A DNA stretch of 49,113 bases, taken from contig NZ_BMMK01000039.1 of NCBI RefSeq assembly GCF_014645795.1, forward strand, positions 1-49,113. Direction: 5' to 3'. The translations under genes were made by a program, and so were the position numbers. The DNA comes from Longimycelium tulufanense. Its GTDB lineage: Bacteria; Actinomycetota; Actinomycetes; Mycobacteriales; Pseudonocardiaceae. The notes under the pieces are model-generated. The model saw only the letters and a list, made by a program, of their open reading frames with translations, did not search any database and was not told the DNA's origin. Numbering within the stretch: the first letter of the stretch is position 1; each line of letters begins with the position of its first letter. Below are positions 14,499 through 23,716 of the stretch, piece after piece.

Positions 14499-15305
14499 GT
14501 GGATCCAGCGGACCTGCGCGCACGGATGTACGGGCCGGAGGACCTCGCCGCCGAGCCGCTCTTCGCCGGTGGCTTCATCAACTTCGGCTTCTGGTCGAGC
14601 ATTCCCCTGGACCGGCGGCTCGACGTCGGCCACCGGATCGCCAGTCAGCGCCGGCTCTACGAGGTCGCGCTGGACACCCTGGGGCCGTGCCACGACACCC
14701 GGCTGCTGGAGGTCGGCTGTGGGCGGGGGCTGGGCAGCGCGCTGGCCGCCACGGCGTACGGGGTGCCCGAGGTGCACGCGATCGACCTGCATCCCGACCA
14801 GGTGGAGCGGGCGCGTCGGACCAACGCCCGGACCGTGGCGGCAATGGACGGGCGGCTCGTCTACCGGCAGGGTGCGGCGAACACCATCCCCTACCCGGAC
14901 GGCTACTTCGACCGGCTGCTCTCGGTCGAGGCCGCGCAGCACTTCGACGACATTCCGGGGTTCGCGCACGAGGCGTTGCGGGTGCTGCTGCCGCACGGGC
15001 GGTTGGTCGTGACGACGTTCTTCGCCACCGGCGAGGGGCACAAGGACAGGATCGCGGAGATGCTGGCGACCTTCCGTACGGGTGTGGACCGGGCGATCCC
15101 GGTGGGCACGATGACCGGGGCGCTGCGTGCCGCCGGGTTCGTCGAGGTCACCGCGCGCAGCATCGGGGAGCACGTGTGGCCGGGCCTGGACCGCTGGCAG
15201 GCCCAGCAGGACCGGTACGCCCGCCACTGGTCGCGCAACTGGCTGACCGCGTTCCGGCGCGGCCTGCTCGACTACTACATGGTCACCGCCCAGGCCCCCG
15301 GGTAG
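14499..15305 (+). CDS. Class I SAM-dependent methyltransferase
   Basis: 268 residues with Rossmann motif I LLEVGCGRGLG (69-79), the acidic residue of motif II in AIDLHP and a motif-IV-like YFDRLLSVEAAQHF, which resembles the C-methyltransferases and small-molecule O-methyltransferases of secondary metabolism. Substrate cannot be read from sequence. GTG at 14499 with AGGAAG upstream. First chromosomal gene after the integration site; an S9 peptidase gene follows after 23 bases, so they may be co-transcribed. Confidence 0.88.
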   Translation: MDPADLRARMYGPEDLAAEPLFAGGFINFGFWSSIPLDRRLDVGHRIASQRRLYEVALDTLGPCHDTRLLEVGCGRGLGSALAATAYGVPEVHAIDLHPDQVERARRTNARTVAAMDGRLVYRQGAANTIPYPDGYFDRLLSVEAAQHFDDIPGFAHEALRVLLPHGRLVVTTFFATGEGHKDRIAEMLATFRTGVDRAIPVGTMTGALRAAGFVEVTARSIGEHVWPGLDRWQAQQDRYARHWSRNWLTAFRRGLLDYYMVTAQAPG

Positions 15306-15328
15306 CGGCCGATGGCAGGATCGGGAGG

Positions 15329-17158
15329 GTGACCGACCATCCCGTTGCGAAGGTCCCCGAGCGGCTGTTCGACGACCCCGCAGCCGAGGCCCGCTGGCGC
15401 ACCCGGTTCACCGCGCCGCGCACCTCGCTGCCGGACTGGGCGAGGGACGCACCCGACCACTCCCTCTACATCTCCAACACCAGCGGTGTCTGGGAGATCT
15501 ACGCCTGGGATCGGGCCACCGACAGCCACCGCCAGGTCACCGACCGGCCCAACGGCACCTATCACGGCCTGGTCAGCCCGGACGGCAAGACCATCTGGTG
15601 GTTCGCCGACACCGACGGCGACGAGTTCGGCCGCTGGGTGGTCGAGCCGTTCCACGGCGGCGGTGAGCGGGGCGACGGCCTCTCCGGCACGCACGCCGGC
15701 TACCCGGCCGGGATCGAGGTGGGCCTGCGGCACGTGGCGCTGGGCGTCTCCACCGACGACGGCAGCACGATCTGGGTGTCCCGGGACGGGCGTGCCGAGG
15801 TGATCTACCAGCACGAGCAGGACGCCGGCGTGGGCGCGCTGTCGCGCGACGAGACACTGCTGGCGATCTCGCACTCCGAACACGGCGACAGTCGGCACCC
15901 GGCGTTGCGGGTGGTGCGGGTGGCCGACGGTGGCACCGTCGCGGAGAAGTGGGACGGGCCGGGCAAGGGTCTGGACGCGCTGGAGTTCAGCCCGGTGAGC
16001 GGTGACTCGCGGCTCCTCGTGCTGCACGAGCGACGGGGCCGGGAGGAGCTGCTGCTGTGGGACGTGGCCGCCGACACCGAGACCGAGATCCAGCTCGACC
16101 TGCCCGGCGAGGTCTCGGCGACCTGGTACCCGGACGGCGAGGCGCTGCTGGTCGTGCACACCCATTGGGCGCGGAGCGCGCTGTACCGCTACGACCTGGA
16201 CGGTGGTGAGCTGGTCGCGCTGGAGATCCCGCCGGGCACGGTCGGTTCGGCGTCGGTCCGACCGGACGGGGTGATCGAGTACAGCTGGTCGTCGGCGGAG
16301 CAGCCGCCGGTGGTGCGGGCGCTGCTCCCCGACGGGAGCGACCGGGTGCTGCTGGAGCCGGCCGGTGAGCGGGCGGCGCCATCGCAGCCGCTGACGGACG
16401 CGTTCGTGGTGTCACGCGGTGGTGACGTGCACGCCCTGGTTGCCCGGCCGGAAGGCGCGGGTGAGGGCCCGCTGCCGACCGTTTTCTGCCTGCACGGTGG
16501 CCCGCACGCGGCCGACGAGGACCGTTTCTCCGCCTACCGGGCGGTGTGGCTGGACGCCGGGTTCGCCGTCGTGCACGTGAACTACCGGGGCTCCACCGGC
16601 TACGGGTCGGCGTGGCGGGACGCCATCGAGGGCCGGCCGGGGCTGACCGAGTTGGAGGACGTGGCCGCCGTGCACGATTGGGCGGTTCGGACCGGGCTGG
16701 CGGACCCTGTGCGCTGTGTGGTCGCGGGGGCCTCGTGGGGCGGGTACCTGACGCTGCTGGCGTTGGGGACCCAGCCGGAGCGGTGGGCGGCCGGGGTGGC
16801 CGGTGTCCCGGTGGCCGACTACGTGGCGGCCTACGCCGACGAGATGGAGCCGCTGCGGGCGTACGACCGGGCGTTGTTCGGCGGCTCGCCGGATGACCTG
16901 CCCGACCTGTACCGGGAGTGCTCGCCAATGACGTATGTCGATGCGGTGCAGGCGCCGCTGCTCCTGCTGGCGGGCGAGAACGACCCGCGCTGCCCGATCC
17001 GGCAGATCGAGAACTACCTGGACCGGCTGGCCGAGCGAGGTGCCGGCTACGAGGTGTACCGGTACGACGCCGGGCACGGGTCGCTGGTCGTCGCCGAGAC
17101 GATCCGGCAGACGCTGGCCGAGGTGGACTTCGCCCGGCGCGTGGTCACGCTCTCGTGA
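15329..17158 (+). CDS. S9-family serine peptidase (prolyl oligopeptidase type)
   Basis: 609 residues, cytoplasmic (no signal peptide). An N-terminal beta-propeller region (about 1-360) precedes an alpha/beta-hydrolase domain with Ser469 in GASWGG, Asp552 in GENDPR and His583 in DAGHGS. It cleaves short peptides, often after Pro or releasing dipeptides. GTG start at 15329; GGGAGG lies unusually close, but no other in-frame start fits. A same-length paralog lies at 41887-43713. Transcription ends at the perfect hairpin at 17165. Confidence 0.9.
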   Translation: MTDHPVAKVPERLFDDPAAEARWRTRFTAPRTSLPDWARDAPDHSLYISNTSGVWEIYAWDRATDSHRQVTDRPNGTYHGLVSPDGKTIWWFADTDGDEFGRWVVEPFHGGGERGDGLSGTHAGYPAGIEVGLRHVALGVSTDDGSTIWVSRDGRAEVIYQHEQDAGVGALSRDETLLAISHSEHGDSRHPALRVVRVADGGTVAEKWDGPGKGLDALEFSPVSGDSRLLVLHERRGREELLLWDVAADTETEIQLDLPGEVSATWYPDGEALLVVHTHWARSALYRYDLDGGELVALEIPPGTVGSASVRPDGVIEYSWSSAEQPPVVRALLPDGSDRVLLEPAGERAAPSQPLTDAFVVSRGGDVHALVARPEGAGEGPLPTVFCLHGGPHAADEDRFSAYRAVWLDAGFAVVHVNYRGSTGYGSAWRDAIEGRPGLTELEDVAAVHDWAVRTGLADPVRCVVAGASWGGYLTLLALGTQPERWAAGVAGVPVADYVAAYADEMEPLRAYDRALFGGSPDDLPDLYRECSPMTYVDAVQAPLLLLAGENDPRCPIRQIENYLDRLAERGAGYEVYRYDAGHGSLVVAETIRQTLAEVDFARRVVTLS

Positions 17159-17164
17159 GTGAGG

Positions 17165-17192
17165 CGCGGCGCCCCGGGGCCGGGGCGCCGCG
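17165..17192. terminator. Bidirectional terminator between S9 peptidase and dps
   Basis: A perfect 11-bp stem CGCGGCGCCCC with a GGGGCC loop lies between two convergent genes, seven bases after the peptidase stop. Confidence 0.75.
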
Positions 17193-17203
17193 TTCGCGTG
17201 CCG

Positions 17204-17692
17204 TCAGGTCTCGGCGAGCTGGGCCTGCCACATCCAGCGGGCCTTCTCCAGCTCGGTGGTGATCTCGATGAACAGGTCCTGGGTCACCAGGTCGCTCTTG
17301 TCGGACTCCTCGACGCGGGTACGCATGCGCAGGGCCACGACGTCGAGCGTCTCGACGATGGCCCGGACCACGTCCTTGTCGGCCTGCCAGCCCTCGGGGA
17401 ACTCGGGCACCCGGGTGCCGGCGGCGACGGTGCGGACGCGGCCGTCCGGGGAGACCCCGATGGCGGCCGCCCGCTCGGCGACGTCGTCGGTGTACTTGCG
17501 GGCGGTGGCGACCAGCTCGTCGAGGTGCAGGTGGACGTCGCGGAAATGCCGGCCCACGACGTTCCAGTGCGCCTGTTTCGCGACGAGCGAGAGGTCGATG
17601 AGGTCGAGCAGGGCGGCCTGCAGGAGCTCGCCAACCGAGTCCCGCTCCGCCCGGCCAAGGGTGCTGGTGATCGGATGACTCATGGTGGTCAT
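17204..17692 (-). CDS. dps: Dps-family DNA-binding ferritin
   Basis: 162 residues of the ferritin-like Dps fold, a dodecamer that oxidises and stores iron and shields DNA. The ferroxidase signature is KQAHWNVVGRHFRDVHLHLDEL-like (about residues 38-60), with the His and Asp/Glu ligands in place. ATG at 17692 with AGGAGG eight bases upstream; a second ATG three codons later is possible. It fits the oxidative-stress theme of the Fur/catalase genes further on. Confidence 0.93.
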   Translation of the reverse strand: MTTMSHPITSTLGRAERDSVGELLQAALLDLIDLSLVAKQAHWNVVGRHFRDVHLHLDELVATARKYTDDVAERAAAIGVSPDGRVRTVAAGTRVPEFPEGWQADKDVVRAIVETLDVVALRMRTRVEESDKSDLVTQDLFIEITTELEKARWMWQAQLAET

Positions 17693-17741
17693 GCCGGACG
17701 CCTCCTCGGTGGGTGGCTGTCAGTCGGTGGTTCGAGAATCC

Positions 17742-17760
17742 CGCCCCGGGCAGCGGGGCG
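17742..17760. terminator. Short GC hairpin after the FMN reductase gene
   Basis: CGCCCCG-GGCAG-CGGGGCG, 50 bases beyond the FMN reductase stop, in the gap before dps; likely terminator of the minus-strand reductase transcript. Confidence 0.45.
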
Positions 17761-17809
17761 CAGCGCGAACCGGCCGTCACCAGCTGGGGTAACCCATCGG
17801 GACCAGCGG

Positions 17810-18388
17810 TTATGCGTGTTCGTGTCCGTTCTCACCCCGATGCGCCACGGCGAACTCCACCACCTGCCGGCCCACGGTGCGCAGTCGCCGCTCCAGCTCG
17901 GTGTCCGGGCAGCCGGTGGGCGGCAGTTTCCGGTCGAGCGAGTTCAGGGCGACGCCGAGCGGGGTGGGCCAGCCGCGCAGCGAGTGGACGATCGAGCGCA
18001 GTGAGTTGAGCGTGGTCACGGCCGCCTGCCAGCCCTGGGCGGTGGCCACGCAGCCCACCGCGCGACCGTCCAGGTAGGGGCGGACGTCGCCGCGCAGGTC
18101 CTCCACGTAGTCGAGTGCGTTCTTGACCAAGCCGGACACCGTACCGTGGTAACCGGGTGAGACCAGGACGACGCCGTCGGCGGAGCGCAGCGTCTCCACC
18201 AGGTGCTTGGCCGCTTCGGTCCGCTCCGGGACAGACGGGTCGTAGAACGGCAGGACCAGCTCTTCGCCGGTGATGGTCACGGTCCGGGCGCCGGCGTCCT
18301 CGGCGCCTGCCAGAGCGATCCGCAACGCCCGTTCGGACTGCGAGTCGGCCCGGATCGAGCCACCGATGCCCACCACGGTCAACGTCAT
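17810..18388 (-). CDS. NADPH-dependent FMN reductase
   Basis: 192 residues, flavodoxin-like. The N-terminal GIGGSIRADSQSERAL phosphate loop and SPGYHGTVSGLVKNALDY (about 78-95) are typical of the SsuE/chromate-reductase group, which reduces FMN or quinones with NAD(P)H. ATG at 18388 with GGGAGG nine bases upstream. It is divergent from the DCC-type thiol oxidoreductase, with only 37 bases between them. Confidence 0.9.
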   Translation of the reverse strand: MTLTVVGIGGSIRADSQSERALRIALAGAEDAGARTVTITGEELVLPFYDPSVPERTEAAKHLVETLRSADGVVLVSPGYHGTVSGLVKNALDYVEDLRGDVRPYLDGRAVGCVATAQGWQAAVTTLNSLRSIVHSLRGWPTPLGVALNSLDRKLPPTGCPDTELERRLRTVGRQVVEFAVAHRGENGHEHA

Positions 18389-18425
18389 GACCTGGATCCT
18401 CCCATCGATCCGGGATGCTGGTCGT

Positions 18426-18809
18426 ATGCGCGGAACGCTGCTGTTCGACGGCCGGTGTGGCTTCTGCACCCGCAGCCGCGACCTGCTGGCGCGGGTCGAC
18501 CGACACCACCGGGTGGAGACGGTGCCCTACCAGCACCCCGGGACACCCGATCGTTACGGCCTGACAGAGCAACAGCTGGCTCGCGCCGTCTGGTGGATCG
18601 ACGAGGCCGGCACGCCCCGCGCCTCGGCGGCCGAGGCCGCCAACTACGCGCTGTCCGCCGCCCTGGGCACCACGCTGCCGTTGCGCTTCTACCGCCTACC
18701 CGGCATCCGCTGGCTCCAAGAAGCCCTCTACCGCTGGGTGTCGAACAACCGTCAGCGCCTGCCCGGAACCACCCCTTGGTGCGAGCGTGAACCGGGCACC
18801 TGCGGTTGA
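18426..18809 (+). CDS. DCC-family (DUF393) thiol-disulfide oxidoreductase
   Basis: 127 residues starting LLFDGRCGFCTRS: the FDGxCxxC motif (Cys11, Cys14) defines the DCC family, small thioredoxin-fold proteins thought to exchange disulfides. A conserved RFYRLPGIRW-type segment follows near residue 84. The ATG at 18426 is a weak translation start but matches the family length. Divergent from the FMN reductase, which suggests a shared redox role. Confidence 0.85.
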   Translation: MRGTLLFDGRCGFCTRSRDLLARVDRHHRVETVPYQHPGTPDRYGLTEQQLARAVWWIDEAGTPRASAAEAANYALSAALGTTLPLRFYRLPGIRWLQEALYRWVSNNRQRLPGTTPWCEREPGTCG

Positions 18810-19015
18810 ACAACACATCCCAGACGCTAAAAGCTCAAGTTGAGTCGAGGTCAAGGACCTGGGATCTCGGTCACTCGCCTTCCCCGCAAAGTCTCTTGTG
18901 CCCCTGCACCCGCCCACGCTGTGGAACAGAACCTGGCCGGCTGCGCTCCCGGGCTCCGGCAGCTCCCACAGCGCTACTCATCTGCGCCACGCGAACATCA
19001 CGCCCGTCACTTCGC
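18810..19015. other. Intergenic region, nothing recognised
   Basis: No gene, RNA or repeat is supported here apart from a small CTCAA-G-TTGAG palindrome near 18832. It may be part of the same decayed locus as 19016-19598. Confidence 0.4.
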
Positions 19016-19452
19016 TCATAGGTACGGGTGATGAGGCGGCGGGTGGCGGTGATCCAGAGGCAGATTGGGATCATCGGGGGCGGTGACCAGCAGAGTGACG
19101 CCGGCGGGGTCGAGCCCGACCGGCTCGAACAGCATGCCGGCCAGCAAGAACAACACATGATGTCCCCGGCGTGGGCGAAGCTGCTCACCCAGACGCTGCC
19201 AACGCTCATCCACAGTTAGGTCAGGACGGTCCTCTGGCAAAGGAAGAAGAACCTCTATTCACCAACCCGAGTAGCACGTTGTCGAACTCCACGTAGCCGA
19301 GGAAAGCCAGCAGGTAGTGCCGCTCGCCCAAATCAGTCCGATAAGGACGGTCCTGCAGATAGGGCTAGTCCGGCAGGAACCTCAGCCGCAGATCGTCATC
19401 CAGCCAAACGCCACTACGCCGGTGGCAAGTCGCTCGACCGGCTGAACATCAT
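19016..19452 (-). pseudogene. Decayed gene of unknown family
   Basis: On the minus strand ATGATG at 19452 opens a frame that stops after twelve codons; a shifted frame then encodes RLRFLPD-stop-PYLQDRPYRTD and GERHYLLAFLGYVEFDNVL, and a third continues with EDRPDLTVDERWQRLGEQL and HHVLFLLAGMLFEPVGLDP to 19016. The pieces join into one protein of about 145 residues broken by at least two frameshifts and stops. Family not recognised. Confidence 0.5.
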
Positions 19453-19598
19453 CACAATGCCTCGAACGCGCGTTCGATCTCTGCCATGATGATCTCGGGG
19501 TCGCCCTGGAAGGGCGGCGACTCCAGGAGAAGCAGAGATCAGGCGGTCGCCTGACCGACGAACACCGCGCCGGCGGCCGAGGCCGGTGTCTCGTCCAT
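19452..19598 (-). pseudogene. Decayed 48-codon gene upstream of the previous pseudogene
   Basis: ATG at 19598, in-frame TGA at codon 20, then an open frame SLLLLESPPFQGDPEI to a stop that overlaps the next ATG. One stop codon inside an otherwise continuous frame suggests recent inactivation. Unknown function. Confidence 0.4.
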
Positions 19599-19732
19599 CA
19601 CCAGAGATGCCTCCCCCACACAAAATCTTGGGGTTCACGCAAATAAGGCGCGCGGGGGAACGTCCGGCTCATCACAGAATCCGAAGGGTGCCGGACCAAA
19701 CACAACCAACCATCCCACCTGAGCACACCCAG

Positions 19733-19783
19733 AAAGGAGGTGAGACCACAACCGTGTGCTCACCCACAAACGACGCCGCCTGA
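19733..19783 (+). other. Strong ribosome-binding site with a nine-codon frame
   Basis: AAAGGAGGTGA (19733-19743) is nearly the full anti-16S sequence; 10-13 bases later a GTG (19754) opens MCSPTNDAA and stops at 19783. No downstream plus-strand gene exists. Possibly a leader peptide left over from a lost gene. Confidence 0.3.
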
Positions 19784-19817
19784 CAACCCACCTGGGGCAC
19801 CGCCCCTCCCACCTCGA

Positions 19818-19874
19818 GCCGCTCCCCGTGCCCGGGAACGGGGAGCGGCCCCGGGGACCAAGTCCCCGGGGCCG
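19818..19874. terminator. Two tandem GC-rich hairpins
   Basis: GCCGCTCCCCGT pairs with its complement over an eight-base loop (19818-19849); immediately after, CGGCCCCGGGGAC pairs across CAA with its complement (19846-19874). They lie about 110 bases from the catalase stop and could end the catalase transcript or one reading from the left. Confidence 0.55.
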
Positions 19875-19980
19875 CCAGCGAAGTGGTGGGACGGAGTCCC
19901 CAAGGCGCGAGCCCGCCCAAGCCCTACGGGACCGGGCGAAGAGCCCGAGCCGCGAGGGATCCAGCCGAAGGTGGGAGCCG

Positions 19981-21426
19981 TCAGCTTTGGAACGCGTCGG
20001 CGATCTTGTCGCCGGTCTCCTTGTCGATGTTGCGCCAGTATTCGAAGACGCGGTCCATCATCGGGCGGGAGACGCCGCCGTTCAGGTGGCCTATGACGTT
20101 CTTGACCAGGCGGTCACGTTGGGCGTCGTCCATAACCTCACGGATGAGGGTGCGCGGCTGGACGAAGTCGTCGTCCTCCGGGTGCTTCTCGTACGCGGCA
20201 CGCACCATTTCTCCGGTGGCGGCCCAGCCGGCGATGTCGCCGTAGCGCTGGGTGTCGGCGTGGGGGCCGCCGTAGGAGTTGGGGGCGTAGACCGGGTCGG
20301 CCACGTTCTCGTAGCGCATCGGGCCGTCCTTGGAGTAGCTGTGCACCGGCGACTTCGGGCGGTTCACCGGGAGCTGCGTGTAGTTCGGGCCGATGCGGTA
20401 GCGGTGGGTGTCCGGGTAGGAGAAGAGCCGGCCCAGGAGCATCTTGTCCGGGGAGGGACCGATGCCCGGGACCAGGTTGGCGGGCTCGAAGGCGGCCTGC
20501 TCGATCTCGGCGAAGTAGTTCGACGGGTTGCGGTCGAGGACCATCCGGCCGACCTTGATCAGCGGGTAGTCGCCGTGCGGCCACACCTTGGTCAGGTCGA
20601 ACGGGTTGAAGCGGTAGTTCGGCGCGTCGTCGAACGGCATGACCTGGACGTAGAGGGTCCAGCTCGGGTGCTCGCCGCGGTCGATGGCGTTCCACAGGTC
20701 GCCGATGTGGTGGTCGGCGTTCTCGCCGGCGATGCGGGCGGCGTCCTCGGAGGTGAGGAAGTCGATGCCCTGGTCGGTCTTGAAGTGGTACTTGATCCAG
20801 AACTTCTCACCGCCGGCGTTGACCCACATGAAGGTGTGGGAGCCGTAACCGTTCATGTGCCGCCAGGTCTTCGGGATGCCGCGGTCGCCCATGAGCCAGG
20901 TGACCTGGTGGGCGGACTCCGGGGACAGCGTCCAGAAGTCCCACTGCATGTTGTTGTCCCGGCGGCCGTTGTCGGCGCGACGCTTCTGCGAGCGGATGAA
21001 GTCCTGGAACTTCATCGGGTCCCGGACGAAGAAGACCGGGGTGTTGTTGCCGACGAGGTCGTAGTTGCCCTCGTTGGTGTAGAACTTGACCGCGAAGCCG
21101 CGCGGGTCACGCCAGGTGTCCGGCGAGCCCAGCTCGCCGGCGACCGAGGAGAACCGGACGAGCAGCTCGGTGCGGGCGCCGGGCTGGAAGAGGGCGGCCT
21201 TGGTGAACTGGCTGACGTCCTCGGTCGTCTCGAAGAAGCCGAAGGCGCCACCGCCCTTGGCGTGCACGACGCGCTCGGGCACGCGCTCGCGGTTGAACTG
21301 CGCCATCTTCTCGATGAGGTAGTGGTCCTGCAGCAGGATCGGGCCGTTGGGCCCGACGGTGAGCGAATGCTCGTCGCTGGCCACCGGGATGCCCGCGTTG
21401 GTCGTGGTGAACCTCTGTTCGGTCAC
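19981..21426 (-). CDS. katA: Monofunctional haem catalase
   Basis: 481 residues, small-subunit clade. Disproportionates hydrogen peroxide. Active-site His55 ([12 protein letters not shown]) and Asn128 ([11 protein letters not shown]) and the proximal haem ligand Tyr337 ([12 protein letters not shown]) are all present. GTG start at 21426 overlaps the Fur-type regulator's TGA (GTGA), so the two are one operon; regulator and catalase adjacent is the CatR-CatA arrangement of Streptomyces. Peroxide-responsive control by the upstream gene is likely. Confidence 0.95.
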   Translation of the reverse strand: MTEQRFTTTNAGIPVASDEHSLTVGPNGPILLQDHYLIEKMAQFNRERVPERVVHAKGGGAFGFFETTEDVSQFTKAALFQPGARTELLVRFSSVAGELGSPDTWRDPRGFAVKFYTNEGNYDLVGNNTPVFFVRDPMKFQDFIRSQKRRADNGRRDNNMQWDFWTLSPESAHQVTWLMGDRGIPKTWRHMNGYGSHTFMWVNAGGEKFWIKYHFKTDQGIDFLTSEDAARIAGENADHHIGDLWNAIDRGEHPSWTLYVQVMPFDDAPNYRFNPFDLTKVWPHGDYPLIKVGRMVLDRNPSNYFAEIEQAAFEPANLVPGIGPSPDKMLLGRLFSYPDTHRYRIGPNYTQLPVNRPKSPVHSYSKDGPMRYENVADPVYAPNSYGGPHADTQRYGDIAGWAATGEMVRAAYEKHPEDDDFVQPRTLIREVMDDAQRDRLVKNVIGHLNGGVSRPMMDRVFEYWRNIDKETGDKIADAFQS

Positions 21427-21920
21427 GCTCGTCCCTCCTCCTCGTGGTGGGACCGGGTCGTCGGTGCTCGCCCGGCGTCCCGGCAGTCGGGGCACCACCC
21501 CCAGAAAACGACCTCTGCCTCGTCGACCTCGAAGCCGGACGTGTCCGACGGGTCGAGACAGGGGCGGGCGCCGACCAGGCAGTCGACGTCCTCGGTGCGG
21601 CCGCACGCCCGGCACACCAGGTGGTGGTGGTTGTCGCCGATGCGGGTCTCGAAGCGCGCCGGGTGCCCGGCCGGCTCGATACGCCGCAGCAGCCCGGCGC
21701 GGGTGCAGGCGTTCAGCACGTCGTAGACGGCCTGGGTGGAGACCGAGCCCAGCCGCTCGCGGACGGCGGTGGTCACCTCGTCGGCGGTGACGTGCGGGTG
21801 GTCGCTCACCCAGGTGAGTACGGCCAGCCGGGGTGCGGTCACCCGCAGCCCGGCGGCCCGCAACCGCTGGCGGAGGTCCGCCGGCTGGTCCTGGGCGTAC
21901 GTGGAAGTCCTGGGGGTCAT
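21423..21920 (-). CDS. Fur-family peroxide regulator (CatR/PerR type)
   Basis: 165 residues: winged helix (about 15-85) with [12 protein letters not shown] and [18 protein letters not shown], then the metal-binding domain with [10 protein letters not shown] (Cys103, Cys106) and WGWCPDC (Cys143, Cys146), the structural zinc site. Such regulators repress the adjacent catalase until peroxide oxidises them. ATG at 21920 is chosen because a promoter ends only a few bases upstream; longer frames would start inside it. Confidence 0.92.
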   Translation of the reverse strand: MTPRTSTYAQDQPADLRQRLRAAGLRVTAPRLAVLTWVSDHPHVTADEVTTAVRERLGSVSTQAVYDVLNACTRAGLLRRIEPAGHPARFETRIGDNHHHLVCRACGRTEDVDCLVGARPCLDPSDTSGFEVDEAEVVFWGWCPDCRDAGRAPTTRSHHEEEGRA

Positions 21921-21930
21921 GACGGGGCCC

Positions 21931-21959
21931 ACTACACCACCCTTTCTGGAGTAAGTCAA
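21931..21959 (-). promoter_or_regulatory. Promoter of the Fur-catalase operon
   Basis: On the minus strand TTGACT (21959-21954) and TGTAGT (21936-21931) are spaced by 17 bases, a good match to the housekeeping sigma consensus. Transcription would begin about four bases before the ATG, so the regulator mRNA may be nearly leaderless. Confidence 0.65.
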
Positions 21960-22057
21960 GAAAACGAAAGCGTTAAGTCTGCACCCTGAATGATTACTCC
22001 CAGTAGTAGCCTGACTGCACGCGTCACCCAGTCGAGGCCACACCGGAAGATGGGCCG

Positions 22058-23269
22058 GTGGCCCTCACCCGCTACCGCGCCGTGCTGGCCCTGCCCGGCG
22101 TCCGTGCGTTGCTCCTCGTGGCGATGCTGGCCCGACTGCCGGCCACGTCGATGGCGGTCGTCCTGACCCTGCACGTGGCGTTGACGTTGGAGCGCGGGTA
22201 CGCGGCGGCTGGCCTGCTCGTGGCGGCCATCACCGCCGGTGCGGCCTTCGGCAACCCGCTGCTCGGCCGGATCACCGACCGCTACGGCCTGCGTCGCATG
22301 CTGTTGCTGTCCACTTCGGTCCAGGTCTCGGCGTGGCTCGCGGCGCCGTTCGTCCCCTACGGCGCGCTCGTGGCGGGCGGGTTTCTCGCCGGTCTGCTGC
22401 CGCTGCCGGTGTTCGGCGTGGTGCGGCAGGCGCTGGCGGCGATGGTGCCGGTGTCCTTCCGCAGGACCGCGTACTCGCTCGACTCGATGTCCGTCGAGGT
22501 GGCGTACGCGCTGGGCCCGGCCCTCAGCGTGGTGCTGGCCACGCAGGTGTCCACGCGGGCCGCGATGATCGGGATCGCCCTCGCACTCCTGGTCTCGGCC
22601 GTCCTGCTCTACCTGCTCAACCCGCCGACCAGGGAAGGCGCCGGGCAGGAGACCGAGCCGGTGCCGCGTCGCTCATGGCTCACGGCGCCGCTCGGCGCGG
22701 TGCTGCTCGGCACGGCCGGCGCGTTGGTGGTTCTGGCCGGAACGGACGTCGCGATCGTGGCGTTCCTGGAGCAGAAGGGCGAGGTGCGGTGGGCGGGGTT
22801 GGCGATCGCGGCGTGGTGCGTGTGGTCCCTGATCGGTGGATTCGTGCACGGGGCGGTGCCCCGCTCGTTGTCCCTGTCGACGTTGATGCTCACGTTGTGC
22901 TTGTTCACCATTCCCGTTGGCTTGGCCGAGAACTGGTGGATGTTGTGCCTCGTTTTGATTCCGGCCGGTGCGTTGTGCGCTCCGACCGTGGCGGCCAGCA
23001 GCGAGACGGTGAGCCAGCTGGTGCCCGGTTCCGTTCGCGGAACGGCGATGGGGCTGCATGCGTCCGCGATGACGGTGGGCGCCGCGTTGGGCGCACCCCT
23101 GGTGGGGGTGGCGGTGGACTGGACCGGTGAGGCCGCGTGGGGGTTCGCCGCGGCCGGGTTGGGCGGCCTGGTGTTCATCCTCGCCGCAGTCGCTTACCGG
23201 CGTTGGGGCCCCGCACAACCGTTCAGGCAGGCCCCCGCGCCACTGGACGGGGAACCGGCGAATCCTTGA
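22058..23269 (+). CDS. MFS transporter, 12-helix type
   Basis: 403 residues with about twelve hydrophobic segments and the MFS loop signature GRITDRYGLRRM between helices 2 and 3. Likely an exporter of small molecules; substrate unknown. GTG at 22058 with GGAAG upstream. Divergent from the Fur-type regulator across a 137-base gap, so it might share control by it, but no operator is evident. Confidence 0.88.
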   Translation: MALTRYRAVLALPGVRALLLVAMLARLPATSMAVVLTLHVALTLERGYAAAGLLVAAITAGAAFGNPLLGRITDRYGLRRMLLLSTSVQVSAWLAAPFVPYGALVAGGFLAGLLPLPVFGVVRQALAAMVPVSFRRTAYSLDSMSVEVAYALGPALSVVLATQVSTRAAMIGIALALLVSAVLLYLLNPPTREGAGQETEPVPRRSWLTAPLGAVLLGTAGALVVLAGTDVAIVAFLEQKGEVRWAGLAIAAWCVWSLIGGFVHGAVPRSLSLSTLMLTLCLFTIPVGLAENWWMLCLVLIPAGALCAPTVAASSETVSQLVPGSVRGTAMGLHASAMTVGAALGAPLVGVAVDWTGEAAWGFAAAGLGGLVFILAAVAYRRWGPAQPFRQAPAPLDGEPANP

Positions 23270-23272
23270 GCA

Positions 23273-23704
23273 TCACGGGATCACCGGGCGGCCGCTCTCG
23301 TCGAGCGGCCACGCCGGATTGTGGGCGACTTCCCAGACATGACCGTCCGGGTCGGCAAAATAGCCGACGTAACCGCCCCACTCGGCCCGCTCGGCCGCGC
23401 GAACCACGGTTCCACCAGCCTCCGCAGCCGTTCGTAGCGCCTCGTCGACCTCGCTCGGCGTCGCGACGTTCACAGCGAGAGTGAGGCCGCGAAAACCCGA
23501 ACCACTGGGCGGAGGGACGTCGGCGTCAGCGGCCAGCGACCCCACGGGATACAGCGCCAGCCATGGCCCGGCGGTGTCGAAGACGCGGAGGCCGTCGTCC
23601 GCGGCGGCCCGCACGTCCCATCCCAATGCCCGGTAGAAGCGCTCCGCACGCCCGACGTCGCTGATTCCCAACGTGACCAGGCTGATCCGGGCCGGCACTC
23701 CCAT
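23273..23704 (-). CDS. VOC-family protein (glyoxalase/dioxygenase fold)
   Basis: 143 residues, a single vicinal-oxygen-chelate domain of two beta-alpha-beta-beta-beta modules (LVTLGISDVGRAERFYRALGW at the N-terminus, YFADPDGHVWEVAHN at the C-terminus). Members include dioxygenases, glyoxalases and antibiotic-binding proteins; the role here is not evident. ATG at 23704 is chosen because GGGGAG lies seven bases upstream, overlapping the stop of the kinase gene; GTG at 23710 is too close. Confidence 0.85.
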   Translation of the reverse strand: MGVPARISLVTLGISDVGRAERFYRALGWDVRAAADDGLRVFDTAGPWLALYPVGSLAADADVPPPSGSGFRGLTLAVNVATPSEVDEALRTAAEAGGTVVRAAERAEWGGYVGYFADPDGHVWEVAHNPAWPLDESGRPVIP

Positions 23705-23716
23705 TCCCACACTCCC

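Noticed and set aside
19756-21726. 656-codon plus-strand frame across the catalase region
   Set aside because: It is the antisense of the catalase and Fur-type genes, whose conserved catalytic and metal-binding residues prove the minus strand codes; high GC keeps the opposite frame open.
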